Translations under genes and position numbers: made by a program
The notes under the pieces: generated by a model
Database searches by the model: none
What the model was told of the DNA's origin: nothing
Seen by the model: only the letters and a program-made list of their open reading frames with translations
Assembly: GCA_947476745.1 (NCBI GenBank)
Contig: CANJRG010000001.1
Span: forward strand, 393,616 to 457,615
DNA: 64,000 nucleotides
Direction: 5' to 3'
DNA from: Acidimicrobiia bacterium
Lineage (GTDB): Bacteria > Actinomycetota > Acidimicrobiia > Acidimicrobiales > CAIXPF01
In this document: positions 42,690 through 52,610 of the stretch, one piece after another
How the letters are laid out: each line of letters starts with the position of its first letter
Numbering within the stretch: the first letter of the stretch is position 1

Positions 42690-43751
42690 TCAGCCCCAGG
42701 CCCGGATGAGGTCGAGGGCGGCGTTGGCCAGGCCCTCGACCTGGTTACGGAAGACCTCGGTCTCCGTCTCCGCCTGGGCCGCGCCCATCACACCCTTGAG
42801 GTAACGGGCCAGGACACCCTCGATGATGGCGGCGAGGCGCCAGTACTGGAAGGCCCGGTAGTAGTCGACGTTGGTGACGTCGCGGCCCGTCAGGTCCTGG
42901 TAGCGGGCGAGGAACTCGTCACGGGTACAGAAGCCACCGGACTCGGTCGGCGGCATCACCAGGCCACGGGTGGTGATCTGCGGCTCGCCCGGCGCGGCCC
43001 AGTTGTTCATGATGAAGCCGACATCGGCCATCACGTCCCCGAGCGTGCACAGCTCCCAGTCCAACACCGCGGCGATGCGGGCATCGGCACCGATCATCAT
43101 GTTGCCCAGGCGGTAGTCGCCGTGGACGATACCCGAACCGATCTGCGGCGGGATGTGGGCCTGCAGCGCGTCGGCCACCTGCTCCATCGCCGGCAGGTCA
43201 CGGGTGCGGGAGTTCTCCCACTGGGTGCGCCAGCGCTTCAGCTGCCGCTCGAGGTAGGCATCGCGGCGACCGAGGTCGCCGAGCCCGCACGCTTCGGGAT
43301 CGGCGTTGTGCAGCGCAGCCATCACCTCGATGACCGAGTCCCCGATGCTGCGGCGCTGATCGCCGCCGGGGAAGAACGCCTCGACCTTCTCGGCGCCGTC
43401 GAGGACAACCCCGCCGACGAAGCCCATGACGTAGAACGGCGCATCGTTGACCTCGAGGTCGGTGCACAGCCCGAGGGCGGGAGCCACCGGCACCGCGGTG
43501 GTACCGACGGCAGAGATGATGCGGTGCTCACGGGCCATGTCGTGCGCCGTGGCGAGCACCGCCCCGGTCGGCGGCCGGCGCAGCACGTACGGCACGCCGG
43601 CACCGTCGGCGACCTTGTAGGTGAGGTTCGAGTGCCCGCCGGCGAGTTGCTCGAAGGTGTAGGGCCCGCGGGCGCCGTCGATGTTCTCGGTGAACCACCC
43701 GCCCACCGAGTCGGCCCGGATCCCCACGATGTCCTCGGCTGCGCCTGCCAC
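42690..43751 (-). CDS. APH/phosphotransferase-family kinase-like protein
   Basis: A 353-residue protein of the aminoglycoside-phosphotransferase/choline-kinase superfamily. GGHSNLTYKV (about 37-46) is the nucleotide loop, HGDYRLGNMM near residue 209 the catalytic loop and VLDWELCTLGD the metal-binding DxE. The branch is the one often found beside acyl-CoA dehydrogenases (ACAD10-like), where it may phosphorylate hydroxyacyl-CoA; that link is inference as none is adjacent. The GTG at 43751 has GGAGG 4 nt upstream. Confidence 0.85.
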   Translation of the reverse strand: MAGAAEDIVGIRADSVGGWFTENIDGARGPYTFEQLAGGHSNLTYKVADGAGVPYVLRRPPTGAVLATAHDMAREHRIISAVGTTAVPVAPALGLCTDLEVNDAPFYVMGFVGGVVLDGAEKVEAFFPGGDQRRSIGDSVIEVMAALHNADPEACGLGDLGRRDAYLERQLKRWRTQWENSRTRDLPAMEQVADALQAHIPPQIGSGIVHGDYRLGNMMIGADARIAAVLDWELCTLGDVMADVGFIMNNWAAPGEPQITTRGLVMPPTESGGFCTRDEFLARYQDLTGRDVTNVDYYRAFQYWRLAAIIEGVLARYLKGVMGAAQAETETEVFRNQVEGLANAALDLIRAWG

Positions 43752-43845
43752 GGTTCCTCCCTGCGCCCGGTCGGGGGTCACCTCAGGCCAGGGCCCTCGT
43801 CGTGCCCGCTCCCCGACCTGCAGGACCGTAGCGCGCCCAGCCTTG

Positions 43846-43857
43846 GGTAGGCCTACC
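43846..43857. promoter_or_regulatory. 12-bp perfect palindrome GGTAGGCCTACC in a divergent promoter
   Basis: It lies in the 178-bp space between the APH gene (start 43751) and the CAP lipoprotein gene (start 43930), a likely place for an operator. No TANNNT-leaderless arrangement is seen at either start. Confidence 0.4.
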
Positions 43858-43929
43858 GACACATCGCCATTGTGTGGCCGAACCGTCACAGTCGGTGATG
43901 TTCCCCCGACCGATCGACCCAGGTGATCG

Positions 43930-44448
43930 ATGCCGAGACCAATCGAACAAGCACTTGGGCCGCTTGCGGCGCTCCTGCTCCTCGTGGGCTGCGGCGACGG
44001 TCGGCGACCCGAGGACCGCACCACCGATGAGCCCGAACCCACCGCCACCATCGCCGCCGCGGTCGGAGCGACCGGCGTCGCTGCGTCGCCGGAAACTGCG
44101 CTGGCCGACGAGCTGCTCGTCCTGCTCAACCGGACCCGGGTCGAGGCCGGCATACCCGCACTCGGCGTCGACCGGCACCTGGTCACGTCGGCCGATCGCC
44201 AGGCGTCGTCGATGGCCGCCGCCGGCACCCTGTTCCACCAGCCGCTGGCTGACGAGCTCGACCTCGGCTGGTCCCGGGTGGGTGAGAACGTCGGCTTCGG
44301 CCCCAACGCCCCGGCGATCCACCGAGCCCTGGTGGCCAGCCCCGGCCACTACGCCAACCTCGTCAACAACCACTACGACCGCGTCGGCGTCGCGGTCCGA
44401 ACGGACGACGCCGGCCGCCTGTGGGTGGCCGAGGTCTTCGGCGGCTGA
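43930..44448 (+). CDS. CAP/SCP-domain lipoprotein
   Basis: A 172-residue lipoprotein with lipobox LLVGC (Cys21) and a CAP (SCP/PR1) domain (about 60-170): LNRTRVEAGIPALGVDRHL, GENVGFGPNA and SPGHYANLVN are the family signatures. CAP domains bind lipids or act at the surface; the role here is unknown. A GC hairpin at 44487-44515 follows and may end transcription. Confidence 0.82.
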   Translation: MPRPIEQALGPLAALLLLVGCGDGRRPEDRTTDEPEPTATIAAAVGATGVAASPETALADELLVLLNRTRVEAGIPALGVDRHLVTSADRQASSMAAAGTLFHQPLADELDLGWSRVGENVGFGPNAPAIHRALVASPGHYANLVNNHYDRVGVAVRTDDAGRLWVAEVFGG

Positions 44449-44486
44449 ACCCAGCCGGCCGAACCTGATCGGCGGGAACCGAGCCT

Positions 44487-44515
44487 GATGCCCGGCCGTG
44501 TCACGGCCGGGCATC
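44487..44515 (+). terminator. GC-rich hairpin downstream of the CAP gene
   Basis: GATGCCCGGCCG (44487-44498), loop TGTCA, and its exact complement CGGCCGGGCATC (44504-44515). There is no T-tract, so it may slow rather than fully end transcription before the ABC genes. Confidence 0.45.
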
Positions 44516-44559
44516 GGCGCGTCCCCGGCTTGACAGGACAGTCGTTCTAGCTTGTCCGC

Positions 44560-45315
44560 ATGGTCATGCCTGCACCGCCCATGGTCGCCACCACCTACGC
44601 CGCCCACACCGACACCGCCACCAAGGTCTACGGCTCGGGCGAGACCCAGGTCCGCGCGCTCGACGGCGTCACCGTGGGCTTCGACCGTGGCCGCTTCAGC
44701 ACCATCATGGGACCCTCCGGATCGGGCAAGTCGACGTTGATGCACTGCATTGCCGGGCTCGACAAGCTCACCTCGGGAGCCACCTTCGTGGCCGACGTCG
44801 ACCTGACCAAGCTGTCGGAGAAGCAGCTCACCGAACTGCGCCGTGACCGCATCGGCTTCGTGTTCCAGGCCTTCAACCTGATCCCCACGCTGACCGCGAT
44901 CGAGAACATCACCCTGCCGATGTCCCTGGCCCGGCGCGAGCCCGACCGGGACTGGCTCGATGCGGTCATCGCCGCGGTAGGGCTCGCGGACCGGCTCAAA
45001 CACCGTCCCAACGAGCTGTCCGGCGGTCAGCAGCAGCGGGTGGCGGTGGCCCGGGCGCTGGCCAGCCGGCCCGAGATCATCTTCGCCGACGAGCCCACCG
45101 GCAACCTCGACTCCCACTCCTCGGGCGAGATCCTCGCCTTCATGCGCCATGCGGTGAGCGACCTCGGCCAGACGATCGTGATGGTCACCCACGATGCGAA
45201 CGCCGCGTCGTATTCCGACCGGGTGGTGTTCCTCGCCGACGGCCGCATCGTCAACGAGGTGCACGAACCCACCACGGAGAAGGTGCTCGGCGCCATGCAC
45301 AAGATGGGCGCCTGA
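44560..45315 (+). CDS. ABC transporter ATP-binding protein (MacB/LolD type)
   Basis: A 251-residue ATPase. Walker A GPSGSGKST is at residues 51-59, the Q-loop in FVFQAFNLIPTLTAIEN, the signature LSGGQQQR and the Walker B IIFADEPTGNLDS are all intact. The LolD/MacB type energises FtsX-fold permeases that move lipoproteins, peptides or drugs rather than small nutrients. TAGCTT is 6 nt before the ATG. The permease follows with a 2-bp gap. Confidence 0.92.
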   Translation: MVMPAPPMVATTYAAHTDTATKVYGSGETQVRALDGVTVGFDRGRFSTIMGPSGSGKSTLMHCIAGLDKLTSGATFVADVDLTKLSEKQLTELRRDRIGFVFQAFNLIPTLTAIENITLPMSLARREPDRDWLDAVIAAVGLADRLKHRPNELSGGQQQRVAVARALASRPEIIFADEPTGNLDSHSSGEILAFMRHAVSDLGQTIVMVTHDANAASYSDRVVFLADGRIVNEVHEPTTEKVLGAMHKMGA

Positions 45316-45317
45316 CC

Positions 45318-47873
45318 GTGATCATGGCGCGTCTCACCCTGCGCTCGTTACGGGCCCGCTGGGTGCGCTTCGGCCTGACCTCGCTGGCGGTGATCGCCGG
45401 CGTCGCCTTCGTGACGGGTTCCTTCGTGCTGTCGGACACGCTGCGCAAGACCTTCAACGGGATCGCCAACAGCGCGGCGATCAACCTCGACGTGCTGGTC
45501 CGCTCCACCGACCCCCTCGACAGCAGCGACCGGGCCGCAGCCTCCCGACCTCCCATCCCCCAGTCCCTGGTCGACCAGCTCGCCGCGGTCGACGGGGTGG
45601 CCCGGGCCGAGGGCTCGATCAACTTCCTGCCGGCCGTCACCCTCCCCGACGGCGCCACGGTCAAGACCACCGGCGCCCCGATCCTGGGCTTCAGCTGGTT
45701 GCCCCGCCCCGACGGCAGCAGCGGCGTGTTCACGATCCCCAAGGGCAAGGGACCCACCACCGACACCGAGGTGGCCATCGACCTCGACATGGCCGACGCC
45801 TACGGGCTGAAGGTCGGCGACGTCGTCGGGGTGCGGGCCGCCGGCGCTGGTGGCCAGTTCACCATCTCCGGGCTGATCACCTTCGGCGACGGCGGCTCCG
45901 GCGCCTACTACCTGATCTTCGCGCCGGGCGCGGCCCAGCAGCTCGCCAACCTCCCCGGGCAATACCAGACCGTCCAGCTGGAGGCCGCGGCCGACATCAA
46001 CGAGGTCGAGCTGCGCGACCGTGTCGCCGCCGTGCTGCCCGACGGGTACGAGGCCATCACCGGGGCCGAGTTCACCACGGAGTTCTCCGACAGCTTCGGG
46101 CAGATCATCGACATCATCCGCACCGTGTTGCTGGTGTTCGCCTTCGTGGCGTTGTTCGTGGCTGGCTTCATCATCAACGTCGTGTTCAACACCACCCTCG
46201 GCCAACGGGTACGCGAGCTGTCGCTGTTGCGGGCCATCGGGGCCCGCAACGGCCAGGTGACCCGCTCGGTGCTGGCCGAGTCGACCCTCATCGGGCTCGC
46301 CTCGTCGCTCATCGGCACCGTCGCCGGCATCGGCTTCGCCAAGCTACTCATCGCCATCATCACCTCCCAGGGCGGCGGGTTCCCGGAGACGCCGCTGGTG
46401 CTGCGGGCCACCACCTGGCTGGTGGCCCTGGTCGTGGGGGTCGGGGTCACGTTGCTGGTCTCGGTGGTGCCCGCGTGGCGGGCCGGCCGGGTCTCGCCGG
46501 TGACGGCCATGCGTGACGGTGCCACCCTGGTCTCCAACAGCACCCGGACCCGCACCATCATCGGTGGGGCCGCAGCGGGGGTCGGCGCGGTAATCTTCCT
46601 CGTCGCCCTGTTCGCGGCCATCGACTCCACCGCCACGCGACTGTCGGTGATGGGATTCGGGGCGTTCCTGCTGTTCATGGGCGCCACCGCCCTCAGCCCG
46701 CTGGTGGCCCGGCCCATCGCCGAGGCCCTGTCGTGGCCGTTCGTGAAAATCTATGGCGTGACCGGGGTACTGGCCCGCGGCAACGCCTCCCGTAACCCGC
46801 GGCGCACCGCCACCACCGCCTCCGCCCTGATGGTCGGGGTGGCACTGGTCAGCATGGTCGGCGTGCTCGGCGCCTCGTTCAAGGCCAGCTTCTCCCAGCA
46901 GCTCAGCACCGGTATCTCAGCCGACTTCTTCCTCACCCCGGAGAACTTCTCCGGGTTCAGCTCCGAGCTCACCGATCAGCTCGCGGCGCTGCCCGAGGTC
47001 GACCAGGTCACCACCTTCCGCCAGGGCCGGGCCAAGATCGCCGGTGCCGTCAAGTCCATCCAGGCCGTGCAACCGGCGGGCCTGGACCGCATCATCAACC
47101 TCGACATGCGGGCCGGCAGCGCCTCGGAGATCCCCTCGGACGGCATCTTGGTCCAGGACCAGGCCGCAGCCGACCTGGGGCTGGGGCTGGACGACCCCGT
47201 CGAGGTCCAGTTCCCGGTGGGTACGGCCACCCTGACGGTGAGCGGGCTGTTCCACACCAACGTGACCGGGTCCAACTGGATCATCCCCCAGCAGGTCTTC
47301 GAGGACCACTTCCCGCCCGACGTGCAGCTCGACAGCTTCGGCGGGCTGGCCCTCGCCGACGGGGTCAGCCAGGCCGCCGGTGCCGCCGCCATCACCGCGG
47401 TCACCGCCGCCTACCCCGACGTAAAGGTGGAGAACCGGGCCGAGTTCCAGAAGACCCGGGAACAGCAGATCAACCAGACCGCGGTCATCGTGAACGTCCT
47501 GCTGTTCTTCTCACTGTTCATCGCCATGCTCGGCATCGTGATCACCATGATGCTGGCGGTCTTCGAGCGCACCCGCGAGCTCGGGCTGCTGCGGGCCGTC
47601 GGCCAGCAGCGACGCCAAACCCGCTCGATGATCCGCATCGAGTCGACCGTGGTGTCGCTGTTCGGCACGCTGTTGGGGGTGGTGCTGGGGCTGCTGTTCG
47701 GGGTCGCCATCGCCAGCGCCCTGCCCGAATCGATCATGACCACCATCAAGGTCCCCTACGGCCAGGTGGTTCTCACCTTCGTCGGGGCCGGCCTGGCCGG
47801 GGTGGTCGCCGGCATCCTGCCGGCCTGGCGCGGTTCACGGCTCAAGGTGCTCGACGCCATCGCCTACGAGTGA
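45318..47873 (+). CDS. ABC transporter permease, FtsX/MacB type
   Basis: An 851-residue permease with two FtsX domains. One N-terminal membrane helix (about 15-40) is followed by a large extracytoplasmic domain, a three-helix FtsX domain (about 265-400, including GQRVRELSLLRAIGARNGQV), two further helices, a second extracytoplasmic domain and a C-terminal FtsX domain (about 725-845, FERTRELGLLRAVGQQRRQT). It forms a transporter with the upstream ATPase; no membrane-fusion protein is nearby. An ATG 6 nt inside (45324) is an alternative start. Confidence 0.9.
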   Translation: MIMARLTLRSLRARWVRFGLTSLAVIAGVAFVTGSFVLSDTLRKTFNGIANSAAINLDVLVRSTDPLDSSDRAAASRPPIPQSLVDQLAAVDGVARAEGSINFLPAVTLPDGATVKTTGAPILGFSWLPRPDGSSGVFTIPKGKGPTTDTEVAIDLDMADAYGLKVGDVVGVRAAGAGGQFTISGLITFGDGGSGAYYLIFAPGAAQQLANLPGQYQTVQLEAAADINEVELRDRVAAVLPDGYEAITGAEFTTEFSDSFGQIIDIIRTVLLVFAFVALFVAGFIINVVFNTTLGQRVRELSLLRAIGARNGQVTRSVLAESTLIGLASSLIGTVAGIGFAKLLIAIITSQGGGFPETPLVLRATTWLVALVVGVGVTLLVSVVPAWRAGRVSPVTAMRDGATLVSNSTRTRTIIGGAAAGVGAVIFLVALFAAIDSTATRLSVMGFGAFLLFMGATALSPLVARPIAEALSWPFVKIYGVTGVLARGNASRNPRRTATTASALMVGVALVSMVGVLGASFKASFSQQLSTGISADFFLTPENFSGFSSELTDQLAALPEVDQVTTFRQGRAKIAGAVKSIQAVQPAGLDRIINLDMRAGSASEIPSDGILVQDQAAADLGLGLDDPVEVQFPVGTATLTVSGLFHTNVTGSNWIIPQQVFEDHFPPDVQLDSFGGLALADGVSQAAGAAAITAVTAAYPDVKVENRAEFQKTREQQINQTAVIVNVLLFFSLFIAMLGIVITMMLAVFERTRELGLLRAVGQQRRQTRSMIRIESTVVSLFGTLLGVVLGLLFGVAIASALPESIMTTIKVPYGQVVLTFVGAGLAGVVAGILPAWRGSRLKVLDAIAYE

Positions 47874-47938
47874 CCCGCCCGGACCTCGGCCCGGCCACGA
47901 CCCGACCGGGGGACCGGCCCAGTCCCTAAGCTGAGCCC

Positions 47939-49180
47939 ATGTCCGAGTGGGTTCCAACTCGTCCCCGACACGGTCGCCGAGCCCGCATGGACGTGGCCAT
48001 CGTGGGGGCCGGCATCGTCGGCCTGACCACCGCCCGGGCCATCGCGGCGCGACGACCCGATCTGCGTATCGCCCTGCTCGAGAAGGAAGCCACGGTCGCC
48101 CGACACCAGACCGGGTCGAACTCCGGGGTGATCCACTCCGGCATCTACTACAAGCCGGGTTCGCTGAAGGCGCAGCTCACCGTGCAAGGCAAGGCGGAGC
48201 TCGAACAGTTCTGCGCCGATCACGGGGTCCCCTACGAGCGCTGCGGCAAGGTCATCGTCGCCACCCGCCCCGAGGAACTGCCGCAGCTCGACATGCTGGC
48301 CAAGCGGGCCGCGGACAACGGCGTGCCCGCCGAGCGCATCGGCGTGGAGCGGCTGCGCGAGCTCGAACCGCACGCCGCCGGCCTCGGCGCCCTGCACGTG
48401 ACCAGCACCGGGATCGTCGACTACCCGGTACTGTGCGACTGGCTGGCCGACGAGCTCGAGGCGGGAGACCACGAGATCCGCCTGCACACCGCCGTCACCG
48501 GCATCGCCGAGGAGGACGGCCAGGTGGTGGTGGCCACCGAGGGCGACTACCTGACGGCCAAGGTGCTGATCAACTGCGCCGGGCTGCACTCGGACCGCAT
48601 GGCCAACCTGACCCCGTCGAGCCGCACCGACATCCGCATCATGCCCTTCCGGGGCGAGTACTACTCGTTGGTCCCGGCACGGCGGAACCTGGTCAACAAC
48701 CTCATCTACCCGGTGCCCGACAGCCGCTTCCCGTTCCTCGGCGTGCACTTCACCCGGATGGTGAAAGGCGGCGTGGAGGCCGGGCCGAACGCCGTGCCGG
48801 CACTCGCCCGCGAGGGCTACCGCTGGGGCGACATCGACCGTCGCGACCTCACCGAGATCCTCACCGCCCGCAGCTCGCACACGCTGGCCCGCAACTACTG
48901 GCGCACCGGGCTCGGCGAGATCCATCGCAGCCTGTCCAAGCGGGCCTTCGTCACCGCCCTGCAGGCACTGGTCCCCGACGTGCGCAGCGAGGACCTGATC
49001 CGTACCGGTGCCGGCGTCCGGGCCCAGGCCATCGGACCAAACGGCGCCCTGCTCGACGATTTCGCCTTCGCCGAGACCGCACGGCAGATCCATGTGGTCA
49101 ACGCGCCCTCGCCGGCGGCCACGGCCAGCTTCGCCATCGGCCGGGTCATCGCCGACAAGGCGCTCGAACGTCTCGGCTGA
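47939..49180 (+). CDS. lhgO: L-2-hydroxyglutarate oxidase
   Basis: A 413-residue FAD-dependent oxidase that returns L-2-hydroxyglutarate to 2-oxoglutarate. The dinucleotide motif VGAGIVGLTTARAI lies near residues 23-36 and RHQTGSNSGVIHSGIYYKPG is the LhgO signature. The C-terminal GAGVRAQAIGPNGALLDDF completes the fold. The first 16 residues, before MDVAIVG, are unusual: an ATG at 47987 gives the standard N-terminus, but TAAGCT lies 6 nt before the ATG at 47939, supporting the longer leaderless form. Confidence 0.88.
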   Translation: MSEWVPTRPRHGRRARMDVAIVGAGIVGLTTARAIAARRPDLRIALLEKEATVARHQTGSNSGVIHSGIYYKPGSLKAQLTVQGKAELEQFCADHGVPYERCGKVIVATRPEELPQLDMLAKRAADNGVPAERIGVERLRELEPHAAGLGALHVTSTGIVDYPVLCDWLADELEAGDHEIRLHTAVTGIAEEDGQVVVATEGDYLTAKVLINCAGLHSDRMANLTPSSRTDIRIMPFRGEYYSLVPARRNLVNNLIYPVPDSRFPFLGVHFTRMVKGGVEAGPNAVPALAREGYRWGDIDRRDLTEILTARSSHTLARNYWRTGLGEIHRSLSKRAFVTALQALVPDVRSEDLIRTGAGVRAQAIGPNGALLDDFAFAETARQIHVVNAPSPAATASFAIGRVIADKALERLG

Positions 49181-49198
49181 GGACCCCGACGGGCTCGG

Positions 49199-50050
49199 TC
49201 AGTCCTGGCGACCGAACAGGCGGGACCGACCGACGCGGCCGGGCACCGACGGCACGGGTTCCGATGCGGCCGGCCCGGTCGACCCGTCGCCGGCGGCCAC
49301 CGTGGCGGGGATCGCCTCCCGACAGCGGGCCACGAACCACATCGAGCCGGTAACAATCCGCCCGGGCTCCACCGGTGGGCCTTCGACCGCATCGGGGCAG
49401 ACCACCGCATCGAGGACCATGCCCTCGGTGTCGATCACCAGGTGCAGGAACTCGCCCCCACCGACGGCGTTGCGCCGCCGGGATACGGCCACCACGACAC
49501 CGGACACCAGCGCCGTCGCCCGACTGCGCGTCGCCCCGCGGTCGGCGGCGAGCGGCACCAGCCCGGCGGGCAGCACCTCGCGCATCCGCAAGGGGATCCC
49601 CGAGGACAGGTAGGCATCCTCGTGGGGGTAGCACTCCATGGTGTGGGCGAAGCCCACCACCTCGAGTTCCACCTCCTCACCGAAGGGCAGGCGGTTGACG
49701 GCAAGGCTGCCGGCCTCGAACTCGACGGCCAGCGGATAGCTCCCGTGCCGTGGGGCGAGCTGCACCACGTCGGCATCGGCATCGACCCCATCGGGCAGCA
49801 GACCGGTGAGCCGGGCCCGCAGCAGGCAGGGATCCTCCGGCCGGAACGACGGCTTGACGGAACGCACCCGCCCGTCGGGCCCGACCATGACGTTGAGCCG
49901 CGCGCCGGACGCCTCGTCGTGACAACGGACGAATCGGCCGCCATCGAGCAGTGGCTCGCCCGCCCCGGCGGCGTCGGCGAGCCGCACCAGCTCGTCGAGA
50001 GCGGCGGGGTCCGCCACGGCATATCCCACAGTCAGGTACCGGTTGGTCAC
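49199..50050 (-). CDS. Hypothetical protein
   Basis: A 283-residue protein not recognised. No signal peptide or membrane helix. It has an alternating beta pattern (LAVEFEAGSLAVNRL, EVELEVVGFAHTME) and an OB-like C-terminal part (ALVSGVVVAVSRRRNAVGG GEFLHLVIDTEG), followed by a disordered tail. The GTG at 50050 has TACCGT 7 nt upstream. Convergent with lhgO. Confidence 0.7.
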   Translation of the reverse strand: MTNRYLTVGYAVADPAALDELVRLADAAGAGEPLLDGGRFVRCHDEASGARLNVMVGPDGRVRSVKPSFRPEDPCLLRARLTGLLPDGVDADADVVQLAPRHGSYPLAVEFEAGSLAVNRLPFGEEVELEVVGFAHTMECYPHEDAYLSSGIPLRMREVLPAGLVPLAADRGATRSRATALVSGVVVAVSRRRNAVGGGEFLHLVIDTEGMVLDAVVCPDAVEGPPVEPGRIVTGSMWFVARCREAIPATVAAGDGSTGPAASEPVPSVPGRVGRSRLFGRQD

Positions 50051-50308
50051 CGGACCCACGGTACGGCAGGAAAGCCGAAACGGCTTTGGGTAGCGAGGCC
50101 TCGTACCGATGGGCGATCGGCCCCTCACACATCGAGGGGGTCGGGACGGGCACGGACCGGATCGCATCGGGCCCGGCGACGGTGCAGCGACCCGGCCCCC
50201 CGACAGTGCCGATGGCCACCGTGGCGAACCGATGGCGGAATGCGCCCAGACGGGGGCGCCGTCCTAGCGTTGACAGCTGTCCTTGTCCTCTGCGCCCCGG
50301 GGTTCTCC

Positions 50309-52594
50309 GTGCTCGAACGACTTGCCCGTTTCTGTTTCACCCGTCGTCGGCTCGTGGTCGGCATCTGGGTTGCGCTGCTCGTCGGCCTGTTGGGCATCTC
50401 GGGCGCTGCCGGCAGCGCCTACCACACCGATTTCCGGCTCGCCGGCACCGAGAGCCAGCGGGGTTTCGACCTGCTGAAATCGGTCGGGGCCGGTGGCGGC
50501 GGGTTCGACGGGACCGTGGTGTTCCGCTCCGAGGCGGGCTACGACCAGCCCGAGGTACAGCAGGCCATGAGCACCCTGTTCAGTGAGATCGAGGGACTCG
50601 ACGGGGTGGTCGCGGTGGTGAGCCCCTACGGCCCCATCGGCGCGGTCCAGGTGGCGTCCGAGGGACCCGACGCCGGCAAGCTGGCCTTCGCCCGGGTGCA
50701 GTTCGACCCCGCCGCCCAGCAATCCGACCTGCTGGCCATCACCAAGAAGGTGAAGGAGGACATCCCGCAGCTCGACGGCCTGCAGGTCGAGCTCGGCGGC
50801 CAGGCCTTCGCCGAGTTCGAGCCGCCGGAGTCCGAGCTGTTGGGCCTCGGCTTCGCGGTGATCATCTTGCTGATCTCCTTCGGCTCGGTGCTGGCCATGG
50901 GCCTGCCCGTCAGCGTGGCCCTCTTCGGCGTCGGCACCGGCGCGGCGCTGCTGACCCTGGCCAGCCACCTCGTCGACATGCCCGACTTCACCGGGCTGCT
51001 CGCCGGCATGATCGGTCTCGGCGTCGGCATCGACTACGCCCTGTTCATCGTCACCCGCTATCGAGAGGGTCTGCACCAGGGCCTCGACTTCGAGCAGGCC
51101 ACCGTCACCGCCATCGGCACCGCCGGCCGGGCCGTCATCTTCGCCGGCATCACCGTGGTGATCTCGGTGCTCGGCATGGTGCTGATGGGCCTGTCGTTCG
51201 TCCGTGGCCTGGCCTACGGCGCCGCCATCACCGTGGCCGTGACCATGTTCGCCTCGATCACCCTGCTGCCGGCCCTGCTCGGCTTCGCCCGGGCCCGGGT
51301 GGAGATCACCCGCTACCGGGGCCTGGCTGCCGCCCTGCTGCTGGCCATCGCCCTGTTCGGCATCGGCGCCCACGTCCCGATGCTGGCGTTGCTCGCCGTC
51401 GGCCTCGCCGTGCTCACCGTCGCGGCCTCTTTCGTGGTCCCCGCGCTGCGCCGTGAGATGCCGCGGCGCCCGCCGAAGCCGATGCGGGAGACCTTCGGCT
51501 ACCGCTGGAGCCGGGTGGTGCAGCGCTACCCGTGGGCCATGGCCCTGGTCGGTCTGAGCATCCTGGTGGTGCTGTCCATCCCGGTGCTCTCGCTGCGCCT
51601 GGGCTTCTCCGACGAGGGGAACTACCCCGAGGACACCACGACCCGCAGGGCGTACGACCTGCTGGCCTCGGGGTTCGGGGCCGGGTTCAACGGGCCGCTG
51701 CTGGTGGTCGCCGAACTCGGCGACCAGGCCGCCGTGGCCGAGCAGGTGGCCGCTGCGCTCGGGACCGCCGACGGGGTGGCCGGCGTGGTGCCGATCGCCC
51801 CGCCCGGTTCGCCCCTGACGATGTGGCAGGTCTTCCCCACCACCGCACCGCAGGACCAGGCCACCGAGCAACTCGTGCATCGCCTCCGCAACGACGTGCT
51901 CGACCCGATCGAGCGCAGCGCCGGGGTGGACCTCCCACTCACCGGGGTGGTCGCCTCCAACATCGACTTCGCGGGCTACATCGGCGCCCGGCTGCCGATC
52001 TTCTTCGGTGCCGTGCTGACCTTGTCGTTCCTGCTGCTGATGTCGGTGTTCCGCTCGCTGCTGGTGCCGTTCAAGGCGGTCATCATGAACCTGCTGTCCA
52101 TCGGCGCCGCCTACGGCGTGGTGGTGGCGGTGTTCCAGTGGGGCTGGGCCAAGGACCTCGTCGGGATCGGCAAGGGTGGCCCGATCGAGGCGTGGGCGCC
52201 GATGATGATGTTCGCCATCGTGTTCGGCCTGTCGATGGACTACGAGGTGTTCCTGCTCTCCCGCATGCGCGAAGAGTTCGACCGGACCGGCGACAACACC
52301 TCGGCGGTGGCCGACGGTCTGGCCACCACCGCCCGGGTCATCTCCGCCGCTGCGGCGATCATGGTGTTCGTGTTCGGCAGCTTCATCCTCGAGCCGAACC
52401 GGCCCATCAAGCTGTTCGGCGTGGGCCTGGCCACCGCGGTGTTCCTCGACGCCACCGTGGTGCGCATGATCCTCGTACCCGCCACCATGGAGTTGTTGGG
52501 CAAGGTCAACTGGTGGCTGCCGGCGTGGCTGGACCGGGCCCTGCCCCGCCTCAACGTCGAAGGCACCGCCCACCCGGCCCCCAGCATCGACTGA
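50309..52594 (+). CDS. MMPL-family RND transporter
   Basis: A 761-residue membrane protein with the RND plan: helix 1 (about 12-36), a large extracytoplasmic loop, helices 2-6 with the GLGVGIDYALFIVTRYREG motif, a second loop and helices 7-12 with FGLSMDYEVFLLSRMREEFD, the two Asp-Tyr proton-relay motifs of MMPL proteins. It exports lipids or other hydrophobic compounds in actinobacteria. The GTG at 50309 gives VLERLARFCFTRRRL. TAGCGT at 50265-50270 would give a leader of about 30 nt. No lipid gene cluster is adjacent. Confidence 0.9.
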   Translation: MLERLARFCFTRRRLVVGIWVALLVGLLGISGAAGSAYHTDFRLAGTESQRGFDLLKSVGAGGGGFDGTVVFRSEAGYDQPEVQQAMSTLFSEIEGLDGVVAVVSPYGPIGAVQVASEGPDAGKLAFARVQFDPAAQQSDLLAITKKVKEDIPQLDGLQVELGGQAFAEFEPPESELLGLGFAVIILLISFGSVLAMGLPVSVALFGVGTGAALLTLASHLVDMPDFTGLLAGMIGLGVGIDYALFIVTRYREGLHQGLDFEQATVTAIGTAGRAVIFAGITVVISVLGMVLMGLSFVRGLAYGAAITVAVTMFASITLLPALLGFARARVEITRYRGLAAALLLAIALFGIGAHVPMLALLAVGLAVLTVAASFVVPALRREMPRRPPKPMRETFGYRWSRVVQRYPWAMALVGLSILVVLSIPVLSLRLGFSDEGNYPEDTTTRRAYDLLASGFGAGFNGPLLVVAELGDQAAVAEQVAAALGTADGVAGVVPIAPPGSPLTMWQVFPTTAPQDQATEQLVHRLRNDVLDPIERSAGVDLPLTGVVASNIDFAGYIGARLPIFFGAVLTLSFLLLMSVFRSLLVPFKAVIMNLLSIGAAYGVVVAVFQWGWAKDLVGIGKGGPIEAWAPMMMFAIVFGLSMDYEVFLLSRMREEFDRTGDNTSAVADGLATTARVISAAAAIMVFVFGSFILEPNRPIKLFGVGLATAVFLDATVVRMILVPATMELLGKVNWWLPAWLDRALPRLNVEGTAHPAPSID

Positions 52595-52610
52595 ACGGCG
52601 CCGCCCGGCG

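Noticed and set aside
44530..44553. TTGACA as the -35 of the ABC gene
   Set aside because: It is only 12 bp from TAGCTT, too close for a normal spacer; the leaderless -10 is the better signal.
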